Source: CBDCUW01 sp963734865 | GTDB lineage: Bacteria; Planctomycetota; Planctomycetia; Pirellulales; Pirellulaceae | Reading direction: 5' to 3' | NCBI GenBank assembly: GCA_963734865.1 | Contig: CAVTIV010000022.1 | Span: 62,001-126,000 of the forward strand | Length of the DNA stretch: 64,000 bases | In this document: piece after piece, positions 62,201 through 62,321 of the stretch | Numbering within the stretch: position 1 is the first letter of the stretch | Layout of the letters: each line of letters opens with the position of its first letter | Notes under the pieces: generated by a model | Database searches by the model: none | Told to the model about the DNA's origin: nothing | What the model saw: the letters and a program-made list of their open reading frames with translations, nothing else | Position numbers and translations under genes: made by a program

Positions 62201-62207
62201 GCCGTAG
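29028..62207 (+). CDS. Giant modular surface protein gene (LEPR-XLL, beta-solenoid, RTX, metzincin, cadherin), split by many frameshifts
   Basis: About 33.2 kb, about 11,060 codons if restored. Starts MFGKRSKVKQSRTRKSRHQY; RRKRLLLETLESRRLLAV is the LEPR-XLL-type N-terminal motif of very large planctomycete extracellular proteins. Order: A-module triplet (29.4-31.6 kb), terminal module T1 and linker U1, B modules x6 (33.8-38.3), T2 and U2, C x3 and D x3 (40.5-45.4), T3, parallel beta-helix (46.3-51.5), PKD (51.5-53.0), RTX-like block (53.1-56.3), metzincin domain (56.3-56.9), PPC-like domain (57.0-57.5), Ig/PKD domains, cadherin repeats x6 (58.8-60.6), Ig/PKD and RTX (60.7-62.2). All pieces are on one strand, abut or overlap, and continue each other's domains in shifted frames. 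That is why I read them as one gene. As sequenced it encodes roughly 25-30 separate frames. A role in adhesion or surface structure is inference. Confidence 0.7.
29305..30294 (+). CDS. Giant protein segment 2: module A1
   Basis: The same frame is already coding from about 29222. It has strand-turn sequence (FSGGAFTVSTTAQVNAQATI, then TSADGTLDGVTLGVDTTLNN, LRLNHSTNSGNFDQYVQLNF, GGTGTVELVNNRNDGY). A glycine/threonine/asparagine-rich solenoid pattern, as in autotransporter-type beta-helices. It stops at 30294 only because of a net -1 indel at about 30285: the neighbouring copy reads DPGALLQVTSSDASLD there. Confidence 0.7.
   Translation: MVTDEAITFSGGAFTVSTTAQVNAQATISGATIVGAEFTGSGSLQVTSADGTLDGVTLGVDTTLNNGAIVTVSGGLMLDNSTLRLNHSTNSGNFDQYVQLNFAGGVQTLGGTGTVELVNNRNDGYSEHVRLRPTAGGDLTIGAGITIKNLASTYFSVIGDAGLPLLIEGTIISQSTQSSNYSLQVTGSSVTNSGTLQVDTAELDVNGLSGNLGNVVINGGDLDLDGTYTVSDLVTVPDGGSLTLRGDWNNASTIDQTTGSTVYLGSTFTVADLGTFTGDGGSAVIFGTLEDDGVTPADTLTIDADRSWYLSGATVQGMLIDGDPGRCCK
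29434..31590 (+). repeat. A modules: 852-bp tandem repeat, 2.5 copies
   Basis: The anchor ACGCTGCGTCTGAATCACAG recurs at 29548, 30400 and 31253. Copies 1 and 2 are nearly identical over their whole length; the third continues into T1 after about 450 bp. Unit length is 284 residues. Confidence 0.85.
30364..31125 (+). CDS. Giant protein segment 3: module A2
   Basis: Almost identical to segment 2 at the nucleotide level (same 852-bp unit). The frame is regained at about 30357, where one extra G breaks the run shared with copies 1 and 3, and is lost again by a +1 change at about 31035 (GGGGTCGGCTGCCGCC where copy 1 has GGGGTGACCCCCGCC). Confidence 0.7.
   Translation: MTVSGGLTLDNSTLRLNHSTNSGNFDQYVQLNFAGGVQTLGGTGTVELVNNRNDGYSEHVRLRPTAGGDLTIGAGITIKNLASTYFSVIGDAGLPLLIEGTIISQSTQSSNYSLQVTGSSVTNSGTLQVDTAELDVNGLSGNLGNVVINGGDLDLDGTYTVSDLVTVPDGGSLTLRGDWNNASTIDQTTGSTVYLGSTFTVADLGTFTGDGGSAVIFGTLEDDGVGCRRHTDHRCRPKLVPVRRDGAGDVDRR
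31100..33394 (+). CDS. Giant protein segment 4: module A3, terminal module T1 and linker U1
   Basis: 764 codons. It begins with the last A copy, then module T1: LDVVQTPTNFSAGTLTGGTW, APGQSPGVLSSGDLDLQSGS, LSLEIGGPVAGDEYDQVSV, GQTFTIIDNDG. T1-type sequence is the autotransporter-associated (PATR-like) strand pattern. U1 opens with a WLDPANWSGGNLPTSVD entry motif and repeats the 'APGHSPEILHTGDFDLQAGS' end pattern. It stops at 33394 by a frame change; VDFEISYDGGDGNDVVL continues in another frame. Confidence 0.72.
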   Translation: MQGMLIDGDPGALLQVTSSDASLDEVTLSTNTYLNNGAIVTVSGGLTLDNSTLRLNHSTNSGNFDQYVQLNFAGGVQTLGGTGTVELVNNRNDGYSEHVRLRPTADGELTIGAGITIKNLASTYFSVIGDAGLPLLIEGTIISQSTQSSNYSLQVTGSSVTNNGTFEAISGLLDVVQTPTNFSAGTLTGGTWRTSGGDIRLPSGNTIQTLDALVSLDGAGSDLRAGSGNALSTLVNVAAGGSLSLTEGNSLTLVGSLDDFGELTVGSGSTLSGTAVTIKDGGSLDGAGIINGSLTAEANASIAPGQSPGVLSSGDLDLQSGSILSLEIGGPVAGDEYDQVSVAGSVMLAGMLDVTLTDVFTIAQGQTFTIIDNDGTESVNGSFDGLPGGSIINVGGVDFSIGYGLGDGNDVVLTAESSVDVFTGAGGNYRWLDPANWSGGNLPTSVDSAFIDDLPGSPTIEIDGTVIVRIVNSAERISVTSGSLSVLDDSVFSGLDIDGGIVNLGRSNANSAGTVLNSGALEIGNDQALGNGSLTINGGTISADGAAYALPNEIVIGGDVSIVGTEDLTFSGPASLVAPNAVVDVPAGVTTSFDNDVDDGGDGYTLSKSGDGSLVLSGDNTFIGGLLADQGTLQIDGTIAAPTTISNGAILRGAGEFSNSLTIASGGTVAPGHSPEILHTGDFDLQAGSILQIEIGGTTAGSEYDQVDVSGTVTLGGTLTAGLINGFVPSATQSMTIINNDGNDAVVGTFAGLPEGATVVDQLG
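33391..35575 (+). pseudogene. Giant protein segment 5: heavily frameshifted modules B1-B3 (first part)
   Basis: The module sequence is recognisable but jumps frame every 100-300 bp. Pieces: IVTWDGGGDGTSW at 33460, then LNFSGGEQKLDGTGVVELVS, SGTIDQTGGAINLYDTFVVS and TFTGSGGTVNIA. Units are 801-813 bp instead of about 819 bp further on, so several bases are missing per copy. No open frame longer than about 140 codons. Either decayed or badly resolved sequence. Confidence 0.6.
33760..38260 (+). repeat. B modules: about 819-bp tandem repeat, 6 copies
   Basis: The anchor GTGAC(G/A)(T/C)TGGGTGTC/G recurs at about 33781, 34588, 35389, 36202, 37023 and 37840 (spacings 807, 801, 813, 821, 817). Copies 4-6 are close to 273 codons; copies 1-3 are 6-18 bases shorter and frame-broken. 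Confidence 0.8.
35576..37006 (+). CDS. Giant protein segment 6: modules B3 (end) to B5 (start)
   Basis: 476 codons. Two near-identical B units with LERVYVDSGTAYDVGLNFSG, VVELFSDYYANNATDFEERY, VRVRPTDGGSLTIGSGITVR, DPGATLTVTSERTWQLSGGT. Each unit is about 273 residues of short glycine-turn strands. It ends by a frame change at 36985 (GGGAACGTTTCGGGT, where the previous copy has GGGAACGTTCGGGT: one extra T). Confidence 0.7.
   Translation: MVSTTTAIMQTTTGVRVSPTDGGRLTIGSGVDVRNATDSNYVTLGDASLAADDRGYGALAKSASAYNTFVVTGSTITNNGTINVASGTLSTTNLQNNHDINVSGGSLSLSGDWLNSGTIDQTGGTIGLYDTFVVSDLGTFTGTGGTVSIGGTLDDPGATLTVTSERTWQLSGGTIRGGTGANRLQIVDDNDGDAGGNVRVTSNDGTLDGVTLGVDTTLLNGAQVTVQNDLVLDNVTLRLERVYVDSGTAYDVGLNFSGGTQTLGGTGVVELFSDYYANNATDFEERYVRVRPTDGGSLTIGSGITVRNTTDSRFITVGDPSLPLVINGTLIAQSTQSSRNNLNLTGSTITNNGTMNVVSGTLDTINLQNSHDINVSGGSLSLSGDWLNSGTIDQTGGAIGLYDTFQVSDLGTFTGTGGIVSIGGTLDDPGATLTVTSERTWQLSGGTIRGGAGANRLQIVDDNDGDAGGNVSGNQQ
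37109..38904 (+). CDS. Giant protein segment 7: modules B5-B6 and terminal module T2, four short frames
   Basis: Open pieces at 37109-37813, 37714-38169, 38129-38488 and 38455-38904 continue one another. Contents: the last two B units, then T2 (LLDVATAPTNYAAGTLSGG, GVTIVNGSLTSDTITVVSGR, APGNSPGILSTTGDFELQAG). The 248 bp at 38527-38774 are almost identical to 45696-45944 in T3. Confidence 0.65.
39461..40678 (+). CDS. Giant protein segment 8: linker U2 and entry of the C block
   Basis: 405 codons; the preceding about 340 bp (39184-39525, adjacent frame) begin U2 with VDRAIIGDLSGTPTIVVDG. It has the PATR-like run GEGTLTLGGANTFTGDLNAN, then GNSPGILNTGDFDLQVGS, IEIGGTTAGTEHDQVHVTG. At 40215 the entry motif VTWDGGGDGTSWDHPLNW restarts the module series, followed by C1. 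It ends by a -1-type change at 40655-40675. Confidence 0.7.
   Translation: MAAQSQRSAVRSLANAVSLAGDLAVVSAEHLTLSGPVTLTGATIDVSVDANAIASIISVIDDGGNGYSFSKSGEGTLTLGGANTFTGDLNANAGTLLIDGSATAAATTVASGATLGGSGTLNGPVSAQAGGIGAEGNSPGILNTGDFDLQVGSTLNIEIGGTTAGTEHDQVHVTGTVTLAGTLDAGVINGFTPSATQSFTIIDNDGNDPVVGTFDGFAEGSIYTIDSVDYILSYRGLDGGDNDVVLLALPTIVTWDGGGDGTSWDHPLNWNIDVVPGPTDKAIMDIPADVTVVHSTGVTTVFSIVSAEVLTVSGGTLDVTSTVQVSNAFNLAGGILKNARVVPGLGNEGLTVTSADGTLDGVTLAADTELEEGAQVTVLKDLILDGATVTLERSTSSASTRSIRA
40675..42315 (+). CDS. Giant protein segment 9: modules C1-C2 in three short frames
   Basis: Open pieces 40675-41382, 41519-42067 and 42031-42315. C units: LGGTGEVVLRLTGTNSIAQR, FVRVRSTVGSLTIGENVTVR, QPLIIEGTVSSQSTASSLNT, VDQPVSINGGLDLDGSYTID. 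C1 and C2 are nearly identical DNA over several hundred bases, and C2 has scattered 1-nt differences that break the frame (for example at 42008, where GGCCGGACC stands for GGCCTGGACC). Confidence 0.65.
42312..44039 (+). CDS. Giant protein segment 10: modules C3, D1 and start of D2
   Basis: 575 codons. C3 (LTLQRLTTSSNVEFDTGLNF) leads into the D type, which has LRLSRAGNINTPDDIDLRFS, LLNSFGVNALERYLRIRPAD and ITVQNDPSSVFYNIGG. LDVDNLIGNLGQT is shared between the C3 and D1 ends. It ends at 44039, just after AGTINWGGG, where the duplicate in D1 reads GTINLGGVFTVDDLG (one missing base near 43945). Confidence 0.7.
   Translation: MTSNDGTLDGVTLAVDSTLQQGAQVTVLKDLILDNATLTLQRLTTSSNVEFDTGLNFSDVDQPNQTLGGSGEVVLQQSGDGNVPSRLLRVHSTVGSLTIGENVTVRSTSDSRFVTLGGVFPLIIEGTVSSQATSSPPTLLVTGSTVTNNGTLESRTGTLDVDNLIGNLGQTSINGGDLLVSGSFSVDQPVTINGGLDLDGSYTIDQPVSLLSGRLTLSGDWDNESTIDQGAGTINLGGVFTVDDLGATVPTNFTGSGGTVNIIGTLSAGVNSVLLINSERTWQLNGGTIQDVTIDDDNNGGAPATLQVTSNDGALDGVILGVDTTMVTGAVVTVTNDLILDDVTLRLSRAGNINTPDDIDLRFSGGSQTLGGVGVVELLNSFGVNALERYLRIRPADGADLLIDSGITVQNDPSSVFYNIGGSQPADHDCRNCDRPEGQASNNSLRVTGSSVTNNGLLESLTGTLDVDNLIGNLGQTLIDGGDLLVSGSFSVDQPVTINGGLDLDGSYTIDQPVSLLSGRLTLSGDWDNERTIDQDAGTINWGGGLRWMILVPRSRRTLPAAAGPSTSSVRSVPV
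44361..45872 (+). CDS. Giant protein segment 11: modules D2-D3 and terminal module T3
   Basis: 503 codons. A small adjacent-frame piece (44149-44364) carries the start of this D unit. Contents: D2 end, D3 (LNRDGGSNTPDDIQLNFDGG, VELFNGFGVFSLERYVRLRP), then T3 (LLDLATTPSNFSAGMLTGGR, DFTTVGAFTNDGALTVGGG). It stops because of one extra A at about 45829 (GGCAGATTTGACC; T2 has GGCAGTTTGACC). Confidence 0.7.
   Translation: MNSFGVNALERYLRVRPADGADLLIDSGITVQNDPSSYFTTLGDPSLPITIAGTVIAQSGQASNNSLRVTGSSVTNNGALQVDSAVLDIDNLSGNLGTALINGGSLDLDGNYVLDKPVSVPDGSLSLRGQWSNDSVIDQAAGQINLYDSFTVADLGTFTGTGGTVSIVGTLDDVGATLPIDSERTWQVAGGVIRGAQIVDDGDGDAAGTLQLTSADGTLDGVILSVDTTLQSGAVVTVLNDLTLDQTTLHLNRDGGSNTPDDIQLNFDGGSQTLGGVGTVELFNGFGVFSLERYVRLRPTNGGQLTIGPQVIVQNDPLSHFTTIGDSTLPLVVAGTIISQSTQASNSDVRLIGSSITNSGTLRSTDGLLDLATTPSNFSAGMLTGGRWEASGGGDVRLPAGNVIDTVASAIVLDGAGSFLEAGAGVDAIETITSIAPAGDLTIQNGHDFTTVGAFTNDGALTVGGGTSFIVPAGDSFVSSGVTIVNGRFDQRYDHRRKWPAWW
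45696..45944 (+). repeat. Near-identical 248-bp segment shared by T2 and T3 (partner 38527-38774)
   Basis: Both encode DFTTVGAFTNDGALTVGGG to GNSPGIL. Only scattered single-base changes and one inserted A in the later copy separate them, although they lie 7.2 kb apart and their flanks differ. Suggests gene conversion or recent duplication. Confidence 0.8.
45817..47208 (+). CDS. Giant protein segment 12: end of T3 and start of the parallel beta-helix
   Basis: 463 codons. After PGNSPGILNVNNFNLQSGA and LAGDLDIDVFKSIVKGTQFT comes NTTDAGAGSLRFELNAALG, the CSLREA/beta-helix entry pattern. Beta-helix rungs then follow with the recurring NYIGTDVTG, NTIIGGPNPEDRNVISGN and GVQVIQTTDISIVGNYIGT. It ends by a frame change at about 47140-47180. 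Confidence 0.75.
   Translation: MADLTSDTITVVSGRLGGSGTITGPITAQTSATVAPGNSPGILNVNNFNLQSGATLLIDTGGTVAGTDYDQLNVTGTVTLAGDLDIDVFKSIVKGTQFTIINNDGADAIGGTFNGIVEGATVDFGYDKYTITYVGGDGNDVVLTALTDVRAVTNTTDAGAGSLRFELNAALGIAGPVPVIFRIGGAGPFTITPGSALPAVTDPTFIDATTQETFAGTPLVEVSGVAAGNVDGFRFEAGSAGSLLRGLAINGFQQDGVQVIQTTDISIVGNYIGTDVTGAIDAGNNADGIDLYDSQNTIIGGPNPEDRNVISGNDGSGVNLRFQTSGTILEGNYIGINAAGTGDLGNTNAGVLIEAFGSASEAAHDNLVGVIGGAPNVISGNDQQGVVIRDAGTTGNVVQNNYIGLNAAGSALIQNSREGVLIYSGADGNAVGVAGAGNVICRHDQPASRHIHRHDQVIPSKGI
47136..48374 (+). CDS. Giant protein segment 13: beta-helix, part 2
   Basis: 412 codons. NTVQGNLIGTDATGAITLGG, then a non-helical spacer (GEGETFLGFANATTDATGFA, SVGDAISATATLEGVGTSEF). A second beta-helix entry follows, TTTLDAGGGSLREAIADANL and VIEFDISGAGPHTITLA, which restarts the helix, so this region contains two successive helices. 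It ends at 48374, 4 bp into the next frame. Confidence 0.72.
   Translation: MQARSAREPPYPSTRPSNTVQGNLIGTDATGAITLGGHQGIKLSASGNTIGGKNFGDGNTIRGMTTEGIDGVSGNTFLGNSIFGSGALGIDNDPDGVTVTNLPVIDLAVSGVSRTRVGGTISAVANSTYRIEVFSSSAANGSGFGEGETFLGFANATTDATGFARFNFSTSTLVSVGDAISATATLEGVGTSEFAQSVAARSSLVVTTTLDAGGGSLREAIADANLAGGGDVIEFDISGAGPHTITLATEYPDITDLTVIDGRSEPNFVASPVIELAGGGALGTGLDFQPGSDGSEVLGLSITGFTIRGIFVGAADMAIRGNYIGLATDGTTRSANDWGIQILNAPRTVIGGTAQEDRNVISGNDSEGVRVSGVATVGTQVIGNYIGTTAGGDVALANFREGVNILSAPTRR
48371..50278 (+). CDS. Giant protein segment 14: beta-helix, part 3
   Basis: 635 codons of right-handed beta-helix with GTDFTG-, GTNVLG-, GLDSSG- and GTDATG-type turns and ISGN/ISAN ladders (RNVISANGFYGVEINGPA, NNIIGGSTAAARNVISGN). 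The Asn ladder suggests a stack of about 25-residue rungs. It ends by a frame change at about 50235; GAPRNVISGNAGPGVIVDG continues in the next frame. Confidence 0.75.
   Translation: MINNVISGNFQSGVQVLAATATGTVVQGNLIGTDFTGMAAIPNSGSGVEIGSSASNTLVGTNADGVNDVAERNVISANGFYGVEINGPAEQNVVAGNFLGTNVLGTSALGNDFGVWIFDAPNNIIGGSTAAARNVISGNHREGIRISLSNATNNKIFGNYIGLDSSGTSAIPNLSRGVLIRPGVAGNFLGTDGDGVDDALEGNVIAGQLMDIEIDATAGANVIAGNLVGTDATGLVSLSGSGERVFIGSPSNRIGTNADGISDAEERNVFAGGVQIAGDLSTFAGNLVGIGPDESTLVGTPDLIVTGTSPTIGGQATAQRNYFANTVDFQGAFFGTFQNNYVGVLPDGVTANVSSQLRLSAGAQSNVIGGVQANAGNLIARVLITDAGTASNVIDGNLIGANADGSDGLGTNANVVLIENGASFNTIGTPSRGNVISSVNSASIVGADMHGLVIRGTGTDDNQVQHNRIGLNEHGDVVIGNNIGIWISDGAARTIIGGPAAGEGNVISGNVLGVRVDGAVDTEVRGNLIGTDIDGELDLGNRGQGVLDTGGSSGTIISGNVVSGNDGGGIQLGDGSAAGSASDATIIGNMIGTDIDGTTATGNAGFGIKIAGASSITVGGAAKRDLWERGTGGHC
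50178..51698 (+). CDS. Giant protein segment 15: end of beta-helix and first PKD strand
   Basis: 506 codons. Final helix rungs (GTIIQSNYIGVDRFGSSGL, VTIGGLGSSQGNQIANNFGG), then the same cap-like sequence seen at 47.5 kb (SSFGEGQRYLGSTSILLDGS, TATATDAAGNTSEFSLAQ). It then enters a PKD domain (NEGDLLFLTGDFADADSSVA, INWGDGQTTT). The frame changes at about 51655; GEESFTGQHVYADDDPS continues in the next one. Confidence 0.75.
   Translation: MRALESRLREHPASRLGAPRNVISGNAGPGVIVDGSRFPSSGTIIQSNYIGVDRFGSSGLANTDGVQVIQSGPYIKANVISGNSDDGIDIIGGGPPTVITGNIIGLDFTGTIDIGGNASDGIQVTDSGSNQVGVIGAGGNIISGNGENGILISGTASIGNWIVNNRIGTDTTGTLDRGNTLNGIAIAGNSSGVIIGSNGDGNSDPGEANLISGNNGHGVAVASAASVSIAGNRIGTSLNGITQIPNVGDGVSIQSSSDVTIGGLGSSQGNQIANNFGGGVVSLGNSSSGVSIRANEIVNNVGLGIDFAIAGVSVNDPGESDGLQNFPALSAALSGSTTEVTGSLTSSPNSTFQIDFYASDIRDSSSFGEGQRYLGSTSILLDGSGYGDINVSGLASTLTGEFVTATATDAAGNTSEFSLAQQTTSTAPPTILQDSLLVTVIDQGTEQANFGLPTLIVNEGDLLFLTGDFADADSSVAVSINWGDGQTTTDPVIRRRVVHRTACLCG
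51745..60096 (+). CDS. Giant protein segment 16: PKD, RTX-like, metzincin, PPC-like and cadherin domains
   Basis: 2783 codons, the longest unbroken frame. Residue 30 on: PKD domains (TGTFSDPGTGDDHTVEIDWG; GVFTDAGLSDIHSVTVDFGD). From about 450: RTX nonapeptides; the twelve-copy block is residues 598-1276. About 1365-1500: further RTX turns (GGSGNDTLEGGPGNDSLAGG). About 1510-1750: metzincin-like domain with HELAHMYGLRH at residue 1626. About 1760-1910: PPC-like domain (SESDFYSFTGQANQLVTIEV). Then a short RTX piece, He_PIG/Ig-like (DPIADQQVNELELLQFNVTA) and PKD domains. From 2349: cadherin-like repeats 1-4 and the start of 5. It ends by a one-base loss at about 60033. Confidence 0.78.
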   Translation: MTDTDGSGAAVIGITVKNVPAQVDSFGFDANTINEGQVATLTGTFSDPGTGDDHTVEIDWGDGGGNETFLIPQGDRLFSLEHMYDDDGDYDVRFSVFDDDRDPGLPDPGDVGFSYDIIDQIEVLNVAPTATINAQANAIEGQTIKISATVSDDGAADTFTYAWLIKLNGQGVASSALPNFDFTPAIEGIYDVALVVSDDEHATYATSTTINVTNDAPTILPSNITISVDGVATASVQEGTEISLQGVFTDAGLSDIHSVTVDFGDGSAPVVTVVEFGDRHFRDIRHTYADDPAGLNDNYLITVTMDDGDQTSSATVPLEVRNADPIVSIRSDRITAATVRLVADIQDAGILDTHTIEWFVNGAPVAGTKIVSVPRPVGTALDVLFRATDDDGGQGTVTANYFVLDDAANTVTITDGVGGQVSVAVDGQPPAVFIPKDQILIATGGGDDRVTVDPAVTTNIQIDAGAGDDSIITASGNDTLIGGSGDDTLVAGPGDDLLESIAGDDLLDGGTGDDQYRFNHFSDKILVDSEGSDTLNFEAVAEDSDSTGGISIDLGIDDGSPQPVRSNGTVALYGDFENVIGSAYSDQIVGSDQPNEIFGGPGDDSIEGSGGDDTIAGGDGDDTLIGGADGGDSIDGGSGDDTIVSGSGSDDTIFGGPGDDSIQGSGGDDTISGGEGNDTIVGGDSGGESIDGGSGDDTITSGGGPGDTIFGGPGDDSIAGSGGNDTIVGGDGNDTITGGNSDTVTGASGGESITGGTGDDTITSGSGSGDTIFGGPGDDSIEGSGGDDTISGGDGDDTINGGDGGNESIDGGSGNDTITSGGGPGDTIFGGPGDDSIEGSGGDDTISGGEGDDTIVGSDGGNESIDGGSGDDTITSGGGPGDTIFGGPGDDSIEGSGGDDTISGGDGNDTITGGDGGNESIDGGSGDDTITSGGGPGDTIFGGPGDDSIEGSGGDDTISGGDGDDTITGGDGGNESIDGGSGNDTITSGGGPGDTIFGGPGDDSIEGSGGDDTISGGDGDDTITGGDGGNESIDGGSGDDTITAGAGPGDTIFGGPGDDSIEGSGGDDTISGGDGDDTITGGDGGNESIDGGSGDDTITAGAGPGDTIFGGPGDDSIQGTGGSDTISGGDGDDTIVGGDGGSESIDGGSGDDTITSGAGPGDTIFGGPGDDSIQGSGGDDTMVGGDGDDTIIGSDGGGESIDGGSGDDTIVGGDGPDDTIFGGPGDDSIQGSGGADTIIGGDGDDTITGGEGGGESIDGGSGDDTLSSGGGIGDTIFGAAGNDLVILASGSVKIFGDDDVTNDPISDDRILIQADADIRIVTGVQNNQATVTVNGVAVADLTDVDAALLVGGAGNNVLDASMFNGDAGLVGAAGDDTLLGGSGNDTLEGGPGNDSLAGGDGDDTYLFTGLDLGVDVVDEVADQSNDTLDFFGLLSTIDIDLSRVDLQTVAVGNLQLQLTSPNAIESVIGTVFSDKLLGNDRNNILVGGGGLDSIYGAAGDDYLTASRTRYVFLDFDSQTDGAEHIYTPSERNAIQARLEQDFGMFDVVISQTVPVGEIFIAVEFNHPPIVNGKAISGGISDRIGFRDLARGGTVQVDVNGFLGNGTNQLPPEEQNFVSLSSTIASHELAHMYGLRHFDALGAPGKGVFAALGGNVFLPSFGGPAAAEETADHLIASPLSVRTTLTDALHDPYFGEREALKLAFGDTGEAFVERPNAEKTDLVTINGVVHPAQSIGSLPALAVPNTIENPNAENFAVPLDAAAAAVVGMIELDGPTSESDFYSFTGQANQLVTIEVMSRSLRSRIANTIDSLVRIYDANGTKLNYYGSPLGAFNDDGFEPTDSILIDVLLPADGAYYVEVDTFNFFTEEFSVYLPNFDVNSFCSSDPGHIGCTDTDTGQYELLIYRFESGVSQASGDTLIGGAGDDTLVGSSGNDVFFSDGGDTFAGPGSPATVVINHPPLLDPIADQQVNELELLQFNVTATDPDQGDTLQYRLLPAGGTTVFPAGAVIDPSTGAVTWTPQDNGIFEAIVEVSDLHGLTASESVIITVVNIDISVTITGITGDLEEGSQVTIDGFADDPSGNATTITLTYEVFRSGLLIAADSGVDLASLTFTPEDDGEYDIRLTAGGNNGESDVALQTITIANVAPAFNAGPNETLPSSAEGLFSRLLSFSDPGNDVWSGTVNYGDSATNFPLAINQIAKEFDLTHTYIAEGIHTVTVTVDDGDSGGVDVETFDVTVILNSPPVIDPQSFHIDENQTTVGAIAATDPDLPGDTLAFSITGAGPDDARFSITTAGMLSFIAAPDYEDPNDIGGSVGDSIYLVQVEVIDDAGESDTANITVTVDPVNDLAPVFTSAAAANVAENTTAVLTISATDGDSPVQTVSFSISGNGADDARFQITGGNQLVFIAAPDFETPTDANADNVYEVELVADDGNGLTTLQTVTVTVDPVNDLAPVFTSAAAANVAENTTAVLTISATDGDSPVQTVSFSISGNGADDARFQITGGNQLVFIAAPDFETPLDANADNVYEVELVADDGNGLTTLQTVTVTVDPVNDLAPVFTSAAAANVAENTAAVLTISATDGDSPAQTVSFSISGNGADDTKFEITGGNQLVFIAAPDFETPLDANADNVYEVELVADDGNGLTTLQTVTVTVDPVNDLAPVFTSAAAANVAENTTAVLTISATDGDSPAQTVSFSISGNGADDAKFEITGGNQLVFIAAPDFETPLDANADNVYEVELVADDGNGLTTLQTVTVTVDPVNDSRRCSHRPPRPTWLRTARRY
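53536..55572 (+). repeat. RTX-like array, 168-bp unit x12
   Basis: Unit of 56 residues, GGPGDDSIEGSGGDDTIS then GGDGDDTITGG, DGGNESIDGGSGDDTIT and SGGGPGDTIF. Twelve copies fill 2037 bp: 12 x 168 plus 21 bp, because copy 3 carries a 7-residue insertion (SDTVTGA type). Copies 4-9 are nearly identical at the nucleotide level. Most nonapeptides fit GGxGxDxUx, the Ca2+-binding beta-roll consensus, interrupted once per unit by a 10-mer with GNES or GGES. Confidence 0.85.
56270..56990 (+). other. Metzincin-type zinc protease domain inside the giant protein
   Basis: Begins RTRYVFLDFDSQTDGAEHIY after an RTX stretch. At 56620-56652 the frame encodes HELAHMYGLRH, exactly the HExxHxxGxxH metzincin zinc-binding motif, preceded by SLSSTIAS and followed by FDALGAPGKG. 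A Met-turn is not obvious. The nearest family guess is a matrixin-like protease. Activity unproven. Confidence 0.7.
58789..60640 (+). repeat. Cadherin-like repeats, 312-bp unit x6
   Basis: Units start at 58789, 59101, 59413, 59725, 60036 and 60348. Each 104-residue unit has PVFTSAAAANVAENTTAV, ISATDGDSPVQTVSFSISG, FQITGGNQLVFIAAPDFET and DANADNVYEVELVADDGNG. Copies 1-5 are nearly identical; copy 6 diverges. Spacing is 312, 312, 312, 311, 312, so copy 5 follows a 1-nt loss, and copy 6 lacks one G at about 60487 (GCCAATTCCAG; others GCCAAGTTCCAG or GCCAGATTCCAG). Confidence 0.88.
60042..60626 (+). CDS. Giant protein segment 17: cadherin repeats 5-6
   Basis: In frame until about 60485, then out of frame: the tail of repeat 6 (DNVYEVEIEANDANGFITRH and IVHVTVSNGDPTAMI) reads in another frame, and the last residues of this stretch are spurious. 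Contains the fifth cadherin-like unit and most of the sixth. Confidence 0.65.
   Translation: MFTSAAAANVAENSTAVLTISATDGDSPAQTVSFSISGNGADDTKFQITGGNQLVFIAAPDFETPLDANADNVYEVELVADDGNGLTTLQTVLVTVDPVNDNAPVFTSATAVSVAENSTAVQTISATDGDLPAQTVSFSVSGTGADDANSRSPAAISSSSSPLPILRIRLTKTETMFMRSRLKRTTQMDSSRVT
60675..62207 (+). CDS. Giant protein segment 18: C-terminal Ig/PKD domains and RTX block
   Basis: About 500 codons. The first about 15 residues belong to the preceding frame; GVAVGITVSASDPLGSTFMY begins the real domain (cadherin/Ig-like). Then PKD-like (NYFDPASLLDTHTIIVDWGD), a linker ending HIHRDVAIDAIVHGGGGN, and about 20 RTX nonapeptides (DILLSGRGNDELRGGRGDDV and onward). A short helical patch (AVAAAMAHWTAGDLAAAL) precedes the final GGKGDDELLGGLND and the stop. 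In RTX proteins the C-terminal repeats are the type I secretion signal region. Its presence here suggests type I export, though the LEPR-XLL N-terminus points to another route. Confidence 0.72.
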   Translation: MPRQISFPKRATSGVAVGITVSASDPLGSTFMYSLIDDAGGRFEIEPTTGIVTVGDGSLLDGPATHAITVQASDGLGGTITANFDVDVSNVAPTITELYSINGGFDNNSGDRVVAIEGNYFDPASLLDTHTIIVDWGDGGAAETLSDDSVDQTDDEFAGSHVYADGGVYIITVTVIDSDNAASEEFIARAVVTGVTLVDGTLYVIGTRGQDDVDITIGSDHGGIETLKVKTQLDGNGTHEVDTFDPNLVDQIVIRMRNGNDIVHIHRDVAIDAIVHGGGGNDILLSGRGNDELRGGRGDDVLVGGAGEDKLYGGSNDDLLIGGVGMDTLSGGSGKDTVSGGLGDDVLMGGRGDDLLIAGAGDDIAHGGSGDDILYGGAGQDTLRGGTGNDIIFGEFGDDHLMGGRGNDVLVAGRGDDKLRGGSDADILIGGIGNDSLTGGNGDDLLIGHSAENELSATAVAAAMAHWTAGDLAAALGDLGTLSEDGDVDDLIGGKGDDELLGGLNDRLMP

Positions 62208-62321
62208 AACGGTTTAGTAGACATGACTTAGTGCGAACGACGATGCGTAACCTGGCGCGGTCCAACGAGGACTAATCCGATTTCGATACCAACGCAACAT
62301 CGTTCAAGAAGGAACGCGGCT

